Assembly (NCBI GenBank): GCA_030340625.1
Contig: JAOPHQ010000592.1
Location: forward strand, 50,001-114,000
Origin: Merluccius polli
Taxonomy: Eukaryota; Chordata; Actinopteri; Gadiformes; Merlucciidae
DNA: 64,000 nt
Direction of reading: 5' to 3'
A program made the translations under genes and the position numbers. Positions 47,508-61,637 of the stretch are shown here, in pieces (position 1 is the stretch's first letter; each line of letters begins with the position of its first letter). A model generated the notes under the pieces. That model was not told where the DNA came from. It made no database searches and saw only the letters and a list, made by a program, of their open reading frames with translations.

Positions 47508-48416
47508 AATCATTTGTGTTGTGTGAAATGTGTAAAACATATTCCTCTCATTTCTTCCAGGAGTTAGAGCAGGCGCTACATTGTCTCTAATTTGAGGTTT
47601 GAGCATTGCATGTATCCAAGCCATGCGTACAAAGACTGGTGTTGCCATGGAAACATGGTAGGTACCAGGGCTAAGGTTGGGCTGCGGGGTAGTGGGCAGG
47701 AAAGCAGCTAAACTGATCTAGATTACTATCATGTTGAGATCATAGGATTAGAGGCTCATCACAGGCTTTATGGGTAATTCCAGAGGTGGGCACCACAAAG
47801 CCACAAGGAGAAAAGGAAGGAATGCTCTGACAGCCAAACCTCCTCATTGCCTTCAGTTAAGGCTTAAGCATCATCGTTTCCACAAGGGACGCTGGACTAG
47901 GAGGCAAAAACAGCCAAACTTCAGTTGGAAATCTTACATTTTTATAATAGATGGTTTGGTGTAGCTATGTTATGCCTTAGATGGAAATGTGAGATTGTAT
48001 TGAGCAAACAATATAACTAAGTGGTAATGCTGGGTGATTACTCATCTTTGACACTTTGGATTGCTGTGTTTACTTAATTTTTAATAGCTATAGTCTTACA
48101 TATAATTGGTCATTTGCACTTTAATTGTGTTTAGCTTTTTTGCTGTTGCTGATAAACATACTAATTCCTAACGATGACATGCACTGGATCATTAATCTAA
48201 CTTTGTTTGGCATTATTTCTATATTTACAGCACTATGAGATTTTTAGATCTAAATATTACTGCTTTATTCTCTTCTTTTGAGTCTTTTTTGTGATTTTCG
48301 TCTATCTCTACATGTAATACATTTCCACAAATCGGGAGAGAATTGGTGAATTACAAATATCTCCCTTGGCAATTACATTGAGTTGAGTCTGTGCTTTACC
48401 TGAGGGCTTTTAGTGC

Positions 48417-48483
48417 ATGTGTGTGTGCGTGTGTGTGTGTGTGTGTGTGTGCGTGCGTGTGTGCATGCGTGCGTGTGTGTGTG
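48417..48483. repeat. Interrupted (GT)n tract with GC steps
   Basis: TG repeats with several GTGC interruptions. Confidence 0.85.
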
Positions 48484-48810
48484 CTCACATTTGCATGTGA
48501 GCATATTTTTTTCAGAGAAGATTGAGGAATATTATGTGACACTCGATGAGCAGATGCCAGGAGAACATAGGACATGATGACTTGCAGGTGAAATTTTAAA
48601 AAAATCAAAAGTCTCGGCAGACACGTAGCTCACTGACTGAGACACCATATGGCCGCCGGATCTGCTGCTGCTGCTAATCAACCACTCCTCACACACAAAA
48701 TATGGACCTGGAGACAAATGTGGGTTTTTGGGAAATAAAAAACCTGCCCTTTCATTTAGCATCTGCTCTAAGTATGGATTGATCTATCTACATCTATCTA
48801 CATCTACAGT

Positions 48811-48822
48811 ATCTCTCTCTCT

Positions 48823-48883
<61 letters not shown>
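48811..48883. repeat. (CT)n microsatellite
   Basis: About 70 bp of CT with two CCC interruptions. Confidence 0.92.
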
Positions 48884-48886
<3 letters not shown>

Positions 48887-49709
48887 CCTCCATCTATCTA
48901 TCTCTATATGTACATCCATGTTTTTTTATTTCTACATTTGACATCTTTACCACCAGCTATTAATAACATCTTCAAAGCCAGAATGCGAGGAGGCGGCATC
49001 TGCTGTCCCACCGTCTAGCCCCTCGCTCACAGAGCCCTTCGCTCCCATTCAGGTGGGTAGAGAGTGGTGGCGCTAACCCTATCTCTGACATTAATACGCA
49101 CAGACGTGACCCTGCTGTGTTCAGAGGTTCAGCAATTAGCTCTCTGACAAGGTAGGACCCGTTCCTCCACGAGGGACATAGATGTGTTTCAGAAAAATGT
49201 TTCTCCCCCACTGAAATCTCATCAAAATATGACTCATGTGTAACTGATCAGACTCCCGCTGGTGTGGCATTGAAGAAGAACGGCCATGTTAACATCCTGC
49301 TGTGCATTCTACAGATAGGAGCCGGACAGTTAAGCCGGGGGGGGGCATTTATGTTTTGTTTCATAATGTATTTCAGACTATTTTCCTTCCTAATATATGA
49401 ACATGAAATGCATGACGTCTGTACTTTTCGGACTAACTCCAAAATAAACAAACAGCAAACAAACAGCAAGTGCAATAATACACTAGAGCCAATTATTTCT
49501 GATGTTGCATTAATTCCTACTTGAACAGTTTATCCCACCACCTGGACTCCCCATCTGAAGGTAGTGGAACTTCTCCATGGTTGGATTAGGACTTTGTATT
49601 CGTCAATACACCAATACACACCATCGTATGCCAGGACGGTGGGTTCAATTCAAACTTTCAAACAAGTCTGTCATCATTGATAGAGCATGTTTATATGTGC
49701 ATATTTTGT

Positions 49710-49763
<54 letters not shown>

Positions 49764-49795
49764 ATCTCTCTCTCTCTATATATATGTATATATAT

Positions 49796-50047
<252 letters not shown>

Positions 50048-50547
50048 CTTGGCAATTACTAGCTTACCGCCGCAATAGACAGGCGAAGTCATCATAATGC
50101 ATAGAGACAACCGACAATAACAAGAACAAGAGGAGATTTGTCTCAGAGATCTGTCAGGAACCTGCAAGATAACAGCACTCCACACAGAAGGAGCGGGGGT
50201 CCTCGGTTCAAATCTGAGCACAGCTGTCATATTCTCATCTCTGCATGTATAAAGACGTTTTATTCATAGGACATACATAAGGGCTTGCCAACCGCCTATC
50301 AAGTAGTGAAAACCAATGCATTTCAATGTGTGCGAGATTAGATATGACTGTACTTGTCTGTTCATCTCAAGGTGGAGTGCTGTTGCTTTATAAATATCCG
50401 TCTATGTCATTAAATGTTTGACCTATGACACAGTCCTCTGAGAGACATGGAGTATGGTCTGCATCTAACTCTGGTACTGTAATATTGTTATCATGGTAAC
50501 TACAAAAATTCAAAGCCACATTTGACTGTTTTTGTCCTTAGTCCACA

Positions 50548-50776
50548 CAGTGGCCAGGCTGGGGCCACATGCGATTTTAGGGATACCAAATATATTAAGC
50601 ACAACTGTTACATACGTCACCTTAATGATCTGTAACGACTGTACAACATGATTTATTTTCTGGTTCCAATTTTATTTTAAAAAAATCCACCTTAAATATT
50701 CGCCACAGTTAGGGGGGCCAGAGGGGGGTCCTGGCTTAATATTACACCCCCCACCCACCCCTTAGAACCGCCACTG
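50548..50776. mobile_element. hAT-type MITE, 229 bp, exact 8-bp target duplication
   Basis: The ends are CAGTGGC and inverted CAGTGGCGG. AGTCCACA flanks both sides (50540-50547 and 50777-50784). No coding content. Confidence 0.72.
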
Positions 50777-51727
50777 AGTCCACATGGTTGTGGGTCTCGC
50801 AGGTCCACAGTACACACACCACCCTCTCACCCTAAGTCCTATGAAGGGCATGGAGACACTCCTCGGGTCCCAGTGGGAAACAGGAGGAGCCCTTGAGAAG
50901 AAACACAAGAGACACAAGACACAAGAACACAAGAACTCCCTCCTTTCAGCCGGATACGATTAGATGACATATGTATGGTTACTGTGTTGCATGTCTGATA
51001 GCCAGCCTGAAATATCACCCACTCAAGACCATAGTCATTGCTTCTTTTTGTTTCGTTACATATCTATTATATAACAATTTCCTTCAAGCCTACACTTTTC
51101 TCTTTCATATGTATTTTGATGCATAGGCCTACTGGTCATCCTATTCTCGTCATAATGTGTTTAATTAATCATTACAACGATTGCAGTATAGTTCAATAGG
51201 CATACTGAAACAATGCAGAAATTAACATTTGGATGAAAAAGCAAAGGTGTAGAGGATTATGATCTCAATTATTGTTAAAGTGTATAACAGCATTATAGTT
51301 ATGAATTACCCTTTCATAACACAGGATTGAGTAAGCCCACAAATCAAATCTGTGCAGAAAATGAAAGATCAGCCTATTGTTGTGAGATTGCTTATTGCAC
51401 AACGAAGGTCTTCATAGTGCCCTGCATAGCCTATGTACCATGGCTCGACGGGATTATAATACATTATGGCACGACAATAAACAGCCCGAAAACGATGAAC
51501 AAGATCACGACAAGAGTAGGACAAGAAACTACTCAGACACTGGAAAAAAAATAAATAAATAAGGAAAAGTGTCCAGGCAGGAAAATAACATCGCTAATAC
51601 CGCGGCGCAAATGTGTCGATGCGGATCGCCACGTGCATCGCCCCCGAACGGTATATCGTCCCAACAGCCGATACTCGACGCCGATGGATGTCATGTGAAA
51701 CAATACAACAACAAAAACACAACTTAC

Positions 51728-51830
51728 CCGATGTCCACTGGACAGCTTACAGGTCCTCCGGAGAGGCGGGGAGCTGCACGTCCGTGCGTAAAAGTAGTAT
51801 TTCTCTCCGACGAAAGTAAAAAAATAAAAA
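51728..51830 (-). promoter_or_regulatory. Candidate non-coding first exon of grm2
   Basis: On the minus strand a CpG-rich stretch ends GGACATCGG followed by a strong donor, GTAAGTTG, with the exon edge at 51728. The surrounding 51.6-52.45 kb is CpG-rich compared with its neighbours. Mammalian GRM2 has an untranslated first exon, and the coding exon starting at 47230 is preceded by an acceptor-like site, so this could be its leader. The right limit is approximate and transcription is unproven. Confidence 0.4.
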
Positions 51831-52501
51831 AATAAAAAATAAAACACAAGATGGTATGAACCTAATCGTACGGGGTCTAGTCTAGAGAGACCCCCACACA
51901 CACCTCCCCTGCAAAGGGCAACTTCAATGGGAACGAGGCGTCCTGCTGTTAACTTTACGCACGCTCCCCGGGTTGGTGTTTGGACCTGGCCATGGTTCTG
52001 AAGTTGCCCATTCAGTCACCAGAGTCAGTGGCTGTAGAAAATGTGCCTACAGCACGAATGAGGGCTGTCTTCCCAAGCCGGAGGAACCAGGTGTAAAAGT
52101 GCCCAGATGCCTACACATCCCACACACACATCCCACACACACACACACACACACCACCCGATATCGCGCAAGTCGTATTATAGGCGGCGTGTCGTGATGA
52201 GCCTCTACCTTTTGGAGATGCCGAGAATAGCTACAGTTCAAAATATTTCACGATGCGTATCTCCAATCGCGGCCATGTGTCATTGTGGGATGCATTAGAT
52301 CAAATGGCCAAAAGGGTCTTGAGTCATCCTATCCTGAGAGCCAGACATGGTCGGAGGCTGCGACTCTCCACCACTGGTGATGATTGCGCAATGAGGAGAG
52401 ACGATCTGGCGCAGCGCGGTGCTCCTCTGATGGGCTGCACACACCGCGTCCAGCCAGGGAGGCACTTACTCTGCTCACATGGGAAAGGGGATCAATTAGT
52501 C

Positions 52502-52589
52502 TAACAACAACAACAGCAACAGCAGCAACAACAACAACAGCAGCAACAGCAACAGCAACAACAGCAGCAACAGCAACAGCAACAACAAA
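52502..52589. repeat. (CAA/CAG)n trinucleotide tract
   Basis: Mixed CAA and CAG units over about 85 bp outside any recognised exon. Confidence 0.9.
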
Positions 52590-53349
52590 ACACAAACATA
52601 CTGTTGCATGAGCATGTGTGGTGACATTAACGTTCAAGTATATCCCGAGATTTCAAATCAATATAGGCCTAAAGGCATTTATTCTACACCAGTATATTAG
52701 CCTATGGGTATAGTGGTCCCAAACCACTAGGACATAGCAGACAACTGGAAATGCTCAACATAAGATTTTATTATAAGTCCATAACCTATATGTCTAATGG
52801 AAAATATGTGTATATGCAAGAAACGTTTGTTTGTATGCATGGACCACAAAATGAAGCCACACTTCTAATTTGTTTTTCAGCATCCTATGACATGATGAAC
52901 ACGTCTGATAATAGCCCTTCATATTGAACACATTTATAACTGTAATGTCAGACTGCGTTTCACACCGTTGTCCTCCCAATTCAGTGGTTCACTCAGCCCA
53001 CATTCCTCTTCCACAATGAGGCACTTTGGGCAGAAGTAGGCCTGGGTTGCCTTGTTTCCAGTCCAATACACTGACACTCAGCACGACCAATTAAAACCCC
53101 CCCAAAAAAGACGAGCCACAACATCCGATCACAAATATTATTCTACCTGAATTCATTAGCCACACATTCCTGCCACAGACAGCCGGGAACAGAGTATATT
53201 TCATAAGGTTGAAACAATTAGTTTGCTGCGCCGTTGGAAACGGAGCCATGCTTTTTTGGTGTGCGGTGTCAATTAAAATGAGGAGGCTCTTGCTGTATAA
53301 AACCCTCAGCATACAAAGGAGACCAATTTCTCTCGGAATAGAATACTTA

Positions 53350-53392
53350 CCCCCCCCCCCCCCCCCATACACACAGACACACACAGACACAC

Positions 53393-53437
<45 letters not shown>

Positions 53438-53454
53438 TATACACACACATACAT

Positions 53455-53545
<91 letters not shown>
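53350..53545. repeat. Poly-C plus long compound (CA)n tract
   Basis: A run of 17 C is followed by about 175 bp of CA with ACATACATAT interruptions and a final pure block of about 85 bp. Confidence 0.93.
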
Positions 53546-53548
<3 letters not shown>

Positions 53549-55090
53549 CAACAGTAAAACGTTCAGTCTAAATGCCATCTCGGATGAATCCACAACTAAT
53601 AACCGCATGTTAAAATAAGAGGTTTTCAGTTTTCTTTAATCAGTGTCAATCATTTATGATCAGTTGTGAGGTTTGAGTTGCCAACATCAATATGAAGTGA
53701 CAAAGGGGATGCATACTTTTATTTTTGTCATCATTTTTTGCCATAATCCCAGTGCTGCATTTTTTCCCCCCCCTGGGAACCGGACATTAGATCCGCAGTC
53801 TCCTGTCATTGACCCCAAACTAAACCCCAGTGACTAGTGGTGGCGGTATAATGGGCTCGTTAGAGACGTGCCCCCGGCCGCTTCGCCATTAAACAGTGAT
53901 ACAGTGATTGTTAGTGCTACTACAGAGTACAACACTGAAGCCGCGTGGGCATCTTTCTGATTGATGTCATTTAAGATTTTCACAGGCCCCTTCCTGCCCC
54001 CCCCCCCCCCCCACCCTGTTGCAACAAGTATTAGCATTTAGATGAAACACACTCCCACTAAGGAGTGGTTCATTGTACATTGGAAATAAAGCACTTTGCT
54101 TTTGGTGTTCTAAGAGTACGCTGTAATGTAAATGAATGGGTGACCATGGCAGACCAAATCAGCAGTGGCAATGGATGACTGCTGATGGATGGCGGCTCAC
54201 TGATGAACTGCATGTTCATGCTTATTTGGAGATCCTGAAGTACAGTTTATATGTACCATGTGTGTAACTTTGCAACCTCATTATTGTAAACGCTATATTG
54301 GCTCCTAAAGCGAGTGAAGTTGGCCTTGGGTAAGTGGACTGTTTCAATTGTGTGTGCGTGTGTGTGTGTGTCCTCAGAAAGGCACGACTTCATACATTTG
54401 CATGAGATCTGCTTCTCTGAGCTTGTACTGGACATGGCTTTGTATTTTCTTTGCTCCATCCTTTGTGAAGAATCCGGGGGAGGTTTGTTAAGTTGGACAC
54501 GGATCAAGGCTTGAGTTATCCCACCTACAGTATTTTCCTGGCAGGCGCTCCTTACTTTTGCAGCGGCCATAATTAGAGAAAGGGAGAGTGGACAGAAGAG
54601 AGGGAGCGAGCAGAGGAGAGAGACCAGATGAGGAAGTGAAGAGCGCTTTGCATGTCAGGAACTGTCGGTGCGCCGGTCAGAGCCTTCGTCTTATAATCCT
54701 AGTGAATTTATTGTTCATGAGGTCTCTCAGTGTGGTATACTGCTGTATATGATAGTGAGCTTCACCCTGACTGTGATTCTCAGGTTGGGAATGTGTATTC
54801 TAATGCTAATTGTGCAATTATGAGAAAATGTTGCCAGGTAAAACCTTATTAAAGATTCACACTTATTATTGAAGATCAGAACGTGTACGATATTGAGTTA
54901 AATATTGAAGTTAAAACTGCTAGGGCAAAAATAATACTAATGCTAATACTAATAATGACACACATTTGGTAAAAACAAAAAAACACATTTTACTGAGTAA
55001 CGCTTCACACAAGATAACATTTCATCAGTTTTGGTTTCCAGTGGCACATATTTTTGTGCTTGATCTATTTAAACCCTAGGTGTATAGGCA

Positions 55091-55095
<5 letters not shown>

Positions 55096-55169
<74 letters not shown>
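55096..55169. repeat. (TA)n microsatellite
   Basis: An uninterrupted TA run of about 74 bp, some 280 bp beyond the tex264 stop. Confidence 0.93.
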
Positions 55170-55171
<2 letters not shown>

Positions 55172-55445
55172 TTTACAGATATGAATACTGTTTGCAAATT
55201 GGTTCAACAACTTCATCAGTGAAATCTGTCAACATTTAAAACACGAGTAAATAACAATGTTGAAAACGTGTCTTAATCATAAGTCAATCATTCAACCATT
55301 GACAAAACACCATGACGAGAAAATACTTCAAGCAATTCAGGTAAAGGAATCATTTCCACAAAAAACTAAACATTTCAAGTTTTTTTCCCCTCCACAAACA
55401 ACGATCTTTGCCTGCGTTGGCCATGTGTTTTAAAAACACTGTGAC

Positions 55446-58400
55446 TCACTCCTCCCCGTCCACGACGACTGTGTCTCCCTTTTTGTCCGGGTTGCTCTCT
55501 GCACTAATGGCCTGGCCTTCTCCCCCTCGGCCCTCCCCGGTCGGGGCTGTGAAGGAGGTCGCTGTGGAGCTTCTCTCGCGGGAGCGTCCTTCCCACTTCT
55601 CCCGGCTCTGGGAGCGCGCAAACGGCGAGGACCTGCCGGCGGACGCCTCTCGGCTGTCGCACAAGAGCACCCCGCTCCCCGAGCTGTACTCGCTGTTAGA
55701 GTCTGCACCTGAAGCACAAACACAGTGAGACAAAGTGAGACGGATAGTCTGTGGGCCCAGAGAGGAGGGAGGTGAGAAAACACACGATTATAAGCTCTGT
55801 GGAAAGAAATAATGTCAGCATTTTTTCTGCATTTTGATGGAGACTCATTTTGTGATTTGGATTGATTTGGATTGTTTGGACAACATGTGCAAATAAAAAA
55901 CGTTGCCTTAGTCACAGTACTCCAAACTTAGTTCTAGTTATCTCATAACACACAAGTAAAGTATCCAGGAAGTATTTAAGTTGGCACTCTGCCTCAAACA
56001 AACTCCAAACTGTGAAGAGACATTTAAATAAATAATAACAGATCTAATAGAAATGCTTTGAATTGCTAATTGTCATATACTTACAGGCTATGCCACACAT
56101 AGAGAATGCCACTAATTAAGTTAAATAATATGTTCAGCTTAGGTTTGGTAAATGTGAGGTAGGAATCATCTGCAAACAAAAGGAACTAATATGTGTATGA
56201 AACTCTTTTTCCATTTATTCGGCACCAAAAGGAGGTGCTCCGTTTTTCCTTTGATTTTGCCGATTGCTAATTAGCGAGTGACTCACCAGCAACCCCCTGT
56301 TCTGCCTCTGGTGACTTCTGCAGCGGAGAGTCAAATCAAGCATTCACACTTGTCTGTCGAATGTTAATTAAGCGTTCGTTTCGATTACAGCGCTACTGAG
56401 TGCAATCATATCGAGTAGTCGTACAAAGGAGTCCTGCAATAGTATCCTCCGCTGTTTGTCTGCAGGTCAATACCACCATTCATTTTGGTGTGAAAAGATG
56501 TCCCCCAAAATACTACTCTACTATACTACTATACTATACTACTTGCAGCTGAGACAGCCAATAAGAGACTGGTGGAGATGAATTGGGGGGAATGGTTGAG
56601 AAGAGTACCCATTTTCAAATCATTATATTATACGTAATGAAGAAAAAAAAGACCTGAGTGACGAAACACTTGAATTGAATGAGGTGGGAAAATAAAGACT
56701 GTTCAATAGCATTAAGAACACGTTCTATTCATATGAGGGAACATTCGCCACAAATAGGCAGATGTCACATCTGCTCTTAAAGATAACCCACGTTCACGCC
56801 TTCAACTTTCAGAAAGTGTTGAAGAGGATCTCAATGCAATCAACCTGATGATTTGTATGCAATAAATAATCCTGTCCCACGCGGCCACAAAACCTATACC
56901 CGGCAATTAAGTTCTGTACTGCAGGGGAAATTCTAGGATTCGAGGGGTTTGAAACTTTGATCTAATATTGCTTTGGCTGAAATACCATTCACCACTGCCC
57001 GGATGCCTAAAGCCAATGCAGCAAAATCCAATTAGACAATAGGGAGGAAATCCCATTTGTTTTGGCAAACACATATTAGGCATAAAATTGGGAATATATC
57101 CCAATTCTCTGCTGCTTAAATGCCAATAATAATAAAAACATTTGAGTGCCCCCTTAGGGCATCCATCCTTCCAGCTGTCAAACAAGTCGCCTATTTTCTG
57201 CATTTACCATCACACTTTTCCCCCCTTTTTTTGGCTTTCTGCAGCTTTCCCCCAATGCATTTACTGGATAATTTTCAACCAAAAATATTGGCATAGAGAT
57301 TGAACCAGAAAGCTGACATGGCTCAATTGTAGCAGTCTAGATATAAGCTAGTCATCCATTTACTGAAGCCATGTTGATACAAAACTCTCTGCTAGATTCA
57401 AACATTGTCAGGTGCGTCATTAACCTGCTATGGAGGGTTACAAGCATTTATTATATATATATATATATATATTACGAGCACATGGGTTTAACCCTGGTAA
57501 CATTAACATCCCGGTGATGGACCTGCACTGGCTCTTTGTAGGTTCTTGGAATGGACAGACTCTGTATTGATCAATGTCACCCCGTCTCACTCCTAGTGGA
57601 CTCCTCCACTCAGTGGCACACTAAGAGGCTAAGTGTGCCACTCTCTTTTCTGATAAGGCGTTAGAGTTTTAAAGAGGAATGCTATAGCGTTCATTGATTA
57701 GTATCCTATTCAATTCGCTTCTATCAATTATTATTGATTATCAAGTTTACTCTTTTATTTATCGTTATATAAAAATGAATTTAACAACACAATCAAATCA
57801 TCAGTCATTTCAGTCTCGACAAATTGGAAAAAACAATTAGGCTCTCAACACGAGAACTGGTGACTTTGATAGTCTTGGCATGGCCACTATAGAGTCACTG
57901 AGCAGCTGTCCGTCCCTACGTTGTCCCAGAGACGCAAAGCGGATCCTGGATGACATCACATCTCCGCCTGGAGGCTTTGCCGCTTGTTCTTTTCATTAGC
58001 GCCTAAGAAGGTGTCGACCTCGAACAGTGTTTCTGTGAACTCAGTTAATTAACCGAACGGCAGCACGAACCAGGTCCACCTCACTCGGGTGCCACAAGGT
58101 GGACATTGTATAACCTGCTGTGCAATGTGGACACTGCAGTTAAGTCAATTAGCATTGATTAAACTAGAATGTAATTGGCCAAGTGCGATTCAAGCAATTA
58201 TTTTTGCAGGGCGTTTCCTACACCCACAAATAAAAAGGCAGTTTTGGAGAATTGTAATGGGAGCCACTGGCTTGTGATTGGCTGGTATCACTTGCCAATC
58301 ACCTTCACTCTTCTAAAGTATTGACTTATATGCAATCTGGCGACATCTGCACGAGCCTTACTCTGACGTCTTGTCAGTTTCGTTTGAAGGTGATTGGAGA

Positions 58401-58979
58401 ACTAGATGTGATGTCACAAGTTGTGGCATCACATCCAGTCCCTGAATCTGAATGAGCACCGGTTGTGACTCACAACTGGTGCATTAAAGCATTAAAGCAC
58501 CAACTATAAGGCCCTCTTTTAAAAAGGGTACAACATTCGTACAGTATGTGCAACACACGGTGTCATCTAAACGCTGCCATTTCCTAAAAAGGTTTTCTTC
58601 TCCGCTGTAATTTCCCGAGGGGGAAGAGAGTTTCGATAAGCCTGTGGTTTCTATCCTATAGGTCTAAAGGGGCTGTAAAGAATCCATTACCACCTTGTGG
58701 ACACACAAGAAAGGGGCAAAAGCAAGTAATGTGTAAAAGAGAAAAAACAAGATACAAACATATAATGTGTTTTAGAAAGAGTCCATCAGATGAAATGAAT
58801 GAAAACAACCGACCTGAGACGTCTGACTCACTCCCCGAGTCCTCGCCTGCGGAAATCCTCCTCTCTGATGGGCGAAGCTCTGGGACATAGAAGTCTCCCT
58901 GGCGGGCCAGAGGAACCATGTACTGGACCCGACCTTCGCTGTACACCTCAACGTACGGATGGGCACACAGCTTTCTCTC
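55446..58979 (-). CDS. tex264: TEX264 ER-phagy receptor, last two exons (5' partial)
   Basis: TEX264 is a single-pass ER membrane protein with a GyrI-like cytosolic domain; in mammals it is an ER-phagy receptor that binds ATG8 proteins through a C-terminal LIR, and it also acts in repair of topoisomerase lesions. Exons on the minus strand: 58979-58814 (55 codons plus 1, acceptor CCCTAG) and 55708-55446 (TGA), joined in phase 1 across a 3.1-kb intron; 142 residues visible. The first exon reads ERKLCAHPYVEVYSEG, then MVPLARQGDFYVPEL, matching the end of the GyrI-like domain almost word for word. The second is Ser/Glu/Arg-rich (SDVSGADSNSEYSSGSG, ending DTVVVDGEE) and looks disordered. I see no clear FEEL-type LIR. 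Earlier exons must lie beyond 64000 or went unrecognised. The neighbouring grm2 supports the call. Confidence 0.87.
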
Positions 58980-59330
58980 CTAGGGCCACCATGGAGACAA
59001 GAGGAATAACGCTTAACGGAAGACAGCAAGACCGGGGGATTCGTCAAATAAGAAAATATAAAACACAGACATGACTTATAATTACAACTTCTAGTCAATG
59101 TTAGATTTTTTAATTTTTTAATTTTTTAGAAGAGACACATTTGAATAAAAATCGAGTAGCCATCACAGGCTGCATCTCAAAAAGAGTGTGTGCGTGTTTG
59201 TGTGTGTGAGCTGTGCGTGCCCGCGTGCATGTGACTGCTGTAATGACATGAAGCGGAGCAAAACAAAAACAAGAAGCATATGGCAGCCATGCCGTTTAAA
59301 AAAAAACAACCTTGCTTGCTCACAGTCTGT

Positions 59331-59392
<62 letters not shown>
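59331..59392. repeat. (GA)n microsatellite
   Basis: An uninterrupted GA run of about 60 bp. A 23-base C run follows at 59467-59489. Confidence 0.92.
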
Positions 59393-59395
<3 letters not shown>

Positions 59396-59956
59396 CTTTG
59401 ATTTCCGAGCCGGGTAACTGTCAGCTCCACCCCCACGCACTAGAGCGAACCCCCTGCCTCGCTACGCCCCCCCCCCCCCCCCCCCCCCCGATCCCCGCTA
59501 GCTGTCTTCTACGTATTCGTGACCCTTCCCTGGATCCAGCTGACTGAATTAACAGTACCTCACTCTCCTTGCACTCCTCCAGGAGGAGAGGGATGGCTCT
59601 TTGTCGTGACGCGGATCGTCGTGTTTGCCTGCTCATTAACCTTTCATGCGCGAGGGTGTTGGTAGCTCTCAAACGCATATGCACACACGCACACACACAC
59701 ATGCACGCACACACACAGCCACGCAGCCGCCTTCTCACGCGTGCACTTTACTTGGCATGTGCCGAATAAACCCTCCTCACTAGGTAAACACTTGGGTGGT
59801 CAAGTGAGTGCCACTGGGTAGAATAGTTTTGGGTCGAATTAGTTTATGCTTTAAAAGGACAATACCGTCTAGGCTGTCAAGCCATCGCAACCGTCTCCCC
59901 TGGCTTCACTAAAACATCCGTTACCAATTTGCTACCTGTATTGAAAATTGCAATAC

Positions 59957-59957
59957 A

Positions 59958-60006
<49 letters not shown>

Positions 60007-60057
60007 CTAGTATTATTATTGTTATTATTATTGTTGTTATTATTATTGTTATTATTT
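59957..60057. repeat. (TTA)n microsatellite
   Basis: About 100 bp of ATT units with G substitutions, ending where the LINE fragment region begins. Confidence 0.9.
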
Positions 60058-60109
60058 GTTAAAATGGCTTCCTTGTACCAATTATGCCAACGAGCATTAA
60101 GCGTATGCT

Positions 60110-60706
60110 CACCTGCCAGGAATGTATACAACAGCAATACAGCACTTTGGTCTTTGCATATAACTCCAGTTCTCAGATCCCTTCATGGGCTACCAGTTTC
60201 TCACAGAATCAACTTCAAATTTCCATTGCTTGTCCACAAATCACTGAACGGTGTGTGTAGGTCCATGATGTTCATCAGATCTCCTGACCCAGGACCAACC
60301 TCACAGGCCTCTCAGGTCAGCTGGTTCTGGACTACCCAGAGTACAGAGGCTGTACCCAGAGTCCAAACTAAACACGGTGAGGCTGCCTTGAGCTTCCATG
60401 CTGCTCAAATGTGAAACAAATTGCCAGTGGAGCAAAGACTTGAGACGATACTGACTACTTTCAAATCTAAGCTAAAGATACCTGCTACCATTGCTTTTAA
60501 TTCATTTTCTTTAAAATCAAATGTATTGTATTGTAATCAAATAAATGTTTTTGTTTGTGTTTTATTGTTTTTATTCTGTGTTGTTGCTTGCTCGCTATTA
60601 TTGTTTTCATCATTTGCTTTTAGTGCTTTTGCCTGTACTGTAAAGCACTTTGGATTGCCTTTGGGTATGAAATGTGCTATATGAATAAATGCCTTGCCTT
60701 GCCTTG
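60110..60706 (+). mobile_element. 3' fragment of a non-LTR retrotransposon (LINE)
   Basis: A plus-strand frame reads LRSLHGLPVSHRINFKFPLL followed by VHKSLNG, the pattern at the end of reverse-transcriptase ORFs in L2/Rex-type fish LINEs (LHWLPVxxRIxFK). The 3' part has AAAGCACTTTGGATTGCCTT, AAATGTGCTATATGAATAAA and ends in TGCCT/TGCCTTG repeats. It is 5'-truncated and the frame is broken after the RT end. Confidence 0.72.
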
Positions 60707-61613
60707 TGATAAGACATTTTGGAAAAACTTGTTTGGCGATTCACTGTTATGTTGTCTACAAACTCCGCACTGACCGACACACATTGATTCCAAAAGACCG
60801 AAGTGCTATTTTGTTATTGTTTGTTTGCCTATTATTGTTGACAGACGCGCGCATGGCATGCTAAATGCTCTTCGGCAGAATCGGTACAAGGGATGTCTTA
60901 GTGAAGCCAGGACCGGTAATGTCCTTTAAGGTCACAGGTCTGAACGTTCAGGGATGGGTGTTATTTTGTAATACTTTGCCTTTGCGAGGCACTGTTTGTT
61001 TGTTTGAGATAGGGAAAACATTTTTATACGCCAGCATGTTTGTAACCTGGTGCGCCAGATGGTTTGTTACACAGAACCATCTGGGAAGTCGTCCGCAGAA
61101 ACTGTTTTGAAAAGGGCAGGAAATAAAAAAAAATACTTGGCAGGTGATTGGACGAACCATCTGTCTATCACGGGGTAACGTCAACCAATCAGATCAAGGA
61201 ACCATGTGAAGTAGTAGGAGAGCGAAAACATATTGTCCTTCAAGAAAAGCCCTCAGTGCAGTTATTTGCTCTTCTTTCAATGAAGAAATACTTTCCAGTT
61301 AAGTTAGAACTGATTAGTACGTCTGTGCTAACCTCTTTAGGAGCCGCCCTTGTTGTTTTTGAATGAACAGCCTCTTCTCGCTGTCGTCACACCTAAACCG
61401 CACCCGTAGCTGCAAGTAGTTCCTCATGGGACACTGATTGGTCTGAACCACTGTGGTTTCGGCCACAAGCACATAACTTGAAGCCTGGCCAGATCGATCT
61501 CCAGAGAGAAACAGAATGTGATCGGGATGGTCCCACGAGGCTAGCAGGTTTGTGCTTGTGTGGCTTTTTATAACGCTACATCAATGTTGGTGTTGATGAG
61601 GCCAAGAGCTCAC

Positions 61614-61637
61614 TGTGTGTGTGTGTGTGTGTGTGTT
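61614..61637. repeat. Short (GT)n tract
   Basis: A GT run of about 24 bp. A matching CA run follows at about 61717-61730. Confidence 0.8.

Noticed and set aside
51569..51835. Plus-strand frame in the CpG-rich stretch
   Set aside because: No family recognised. The opposite strand offers a better explanation, a donor site for a grm2 leader exon.
59421..59738. Minus-strand frame considered as an upstream tex264 exon
   Set aside because: No resemblance to the TEX264 N-terminal or GyrI-like region, and the frame runs into CA repeats.
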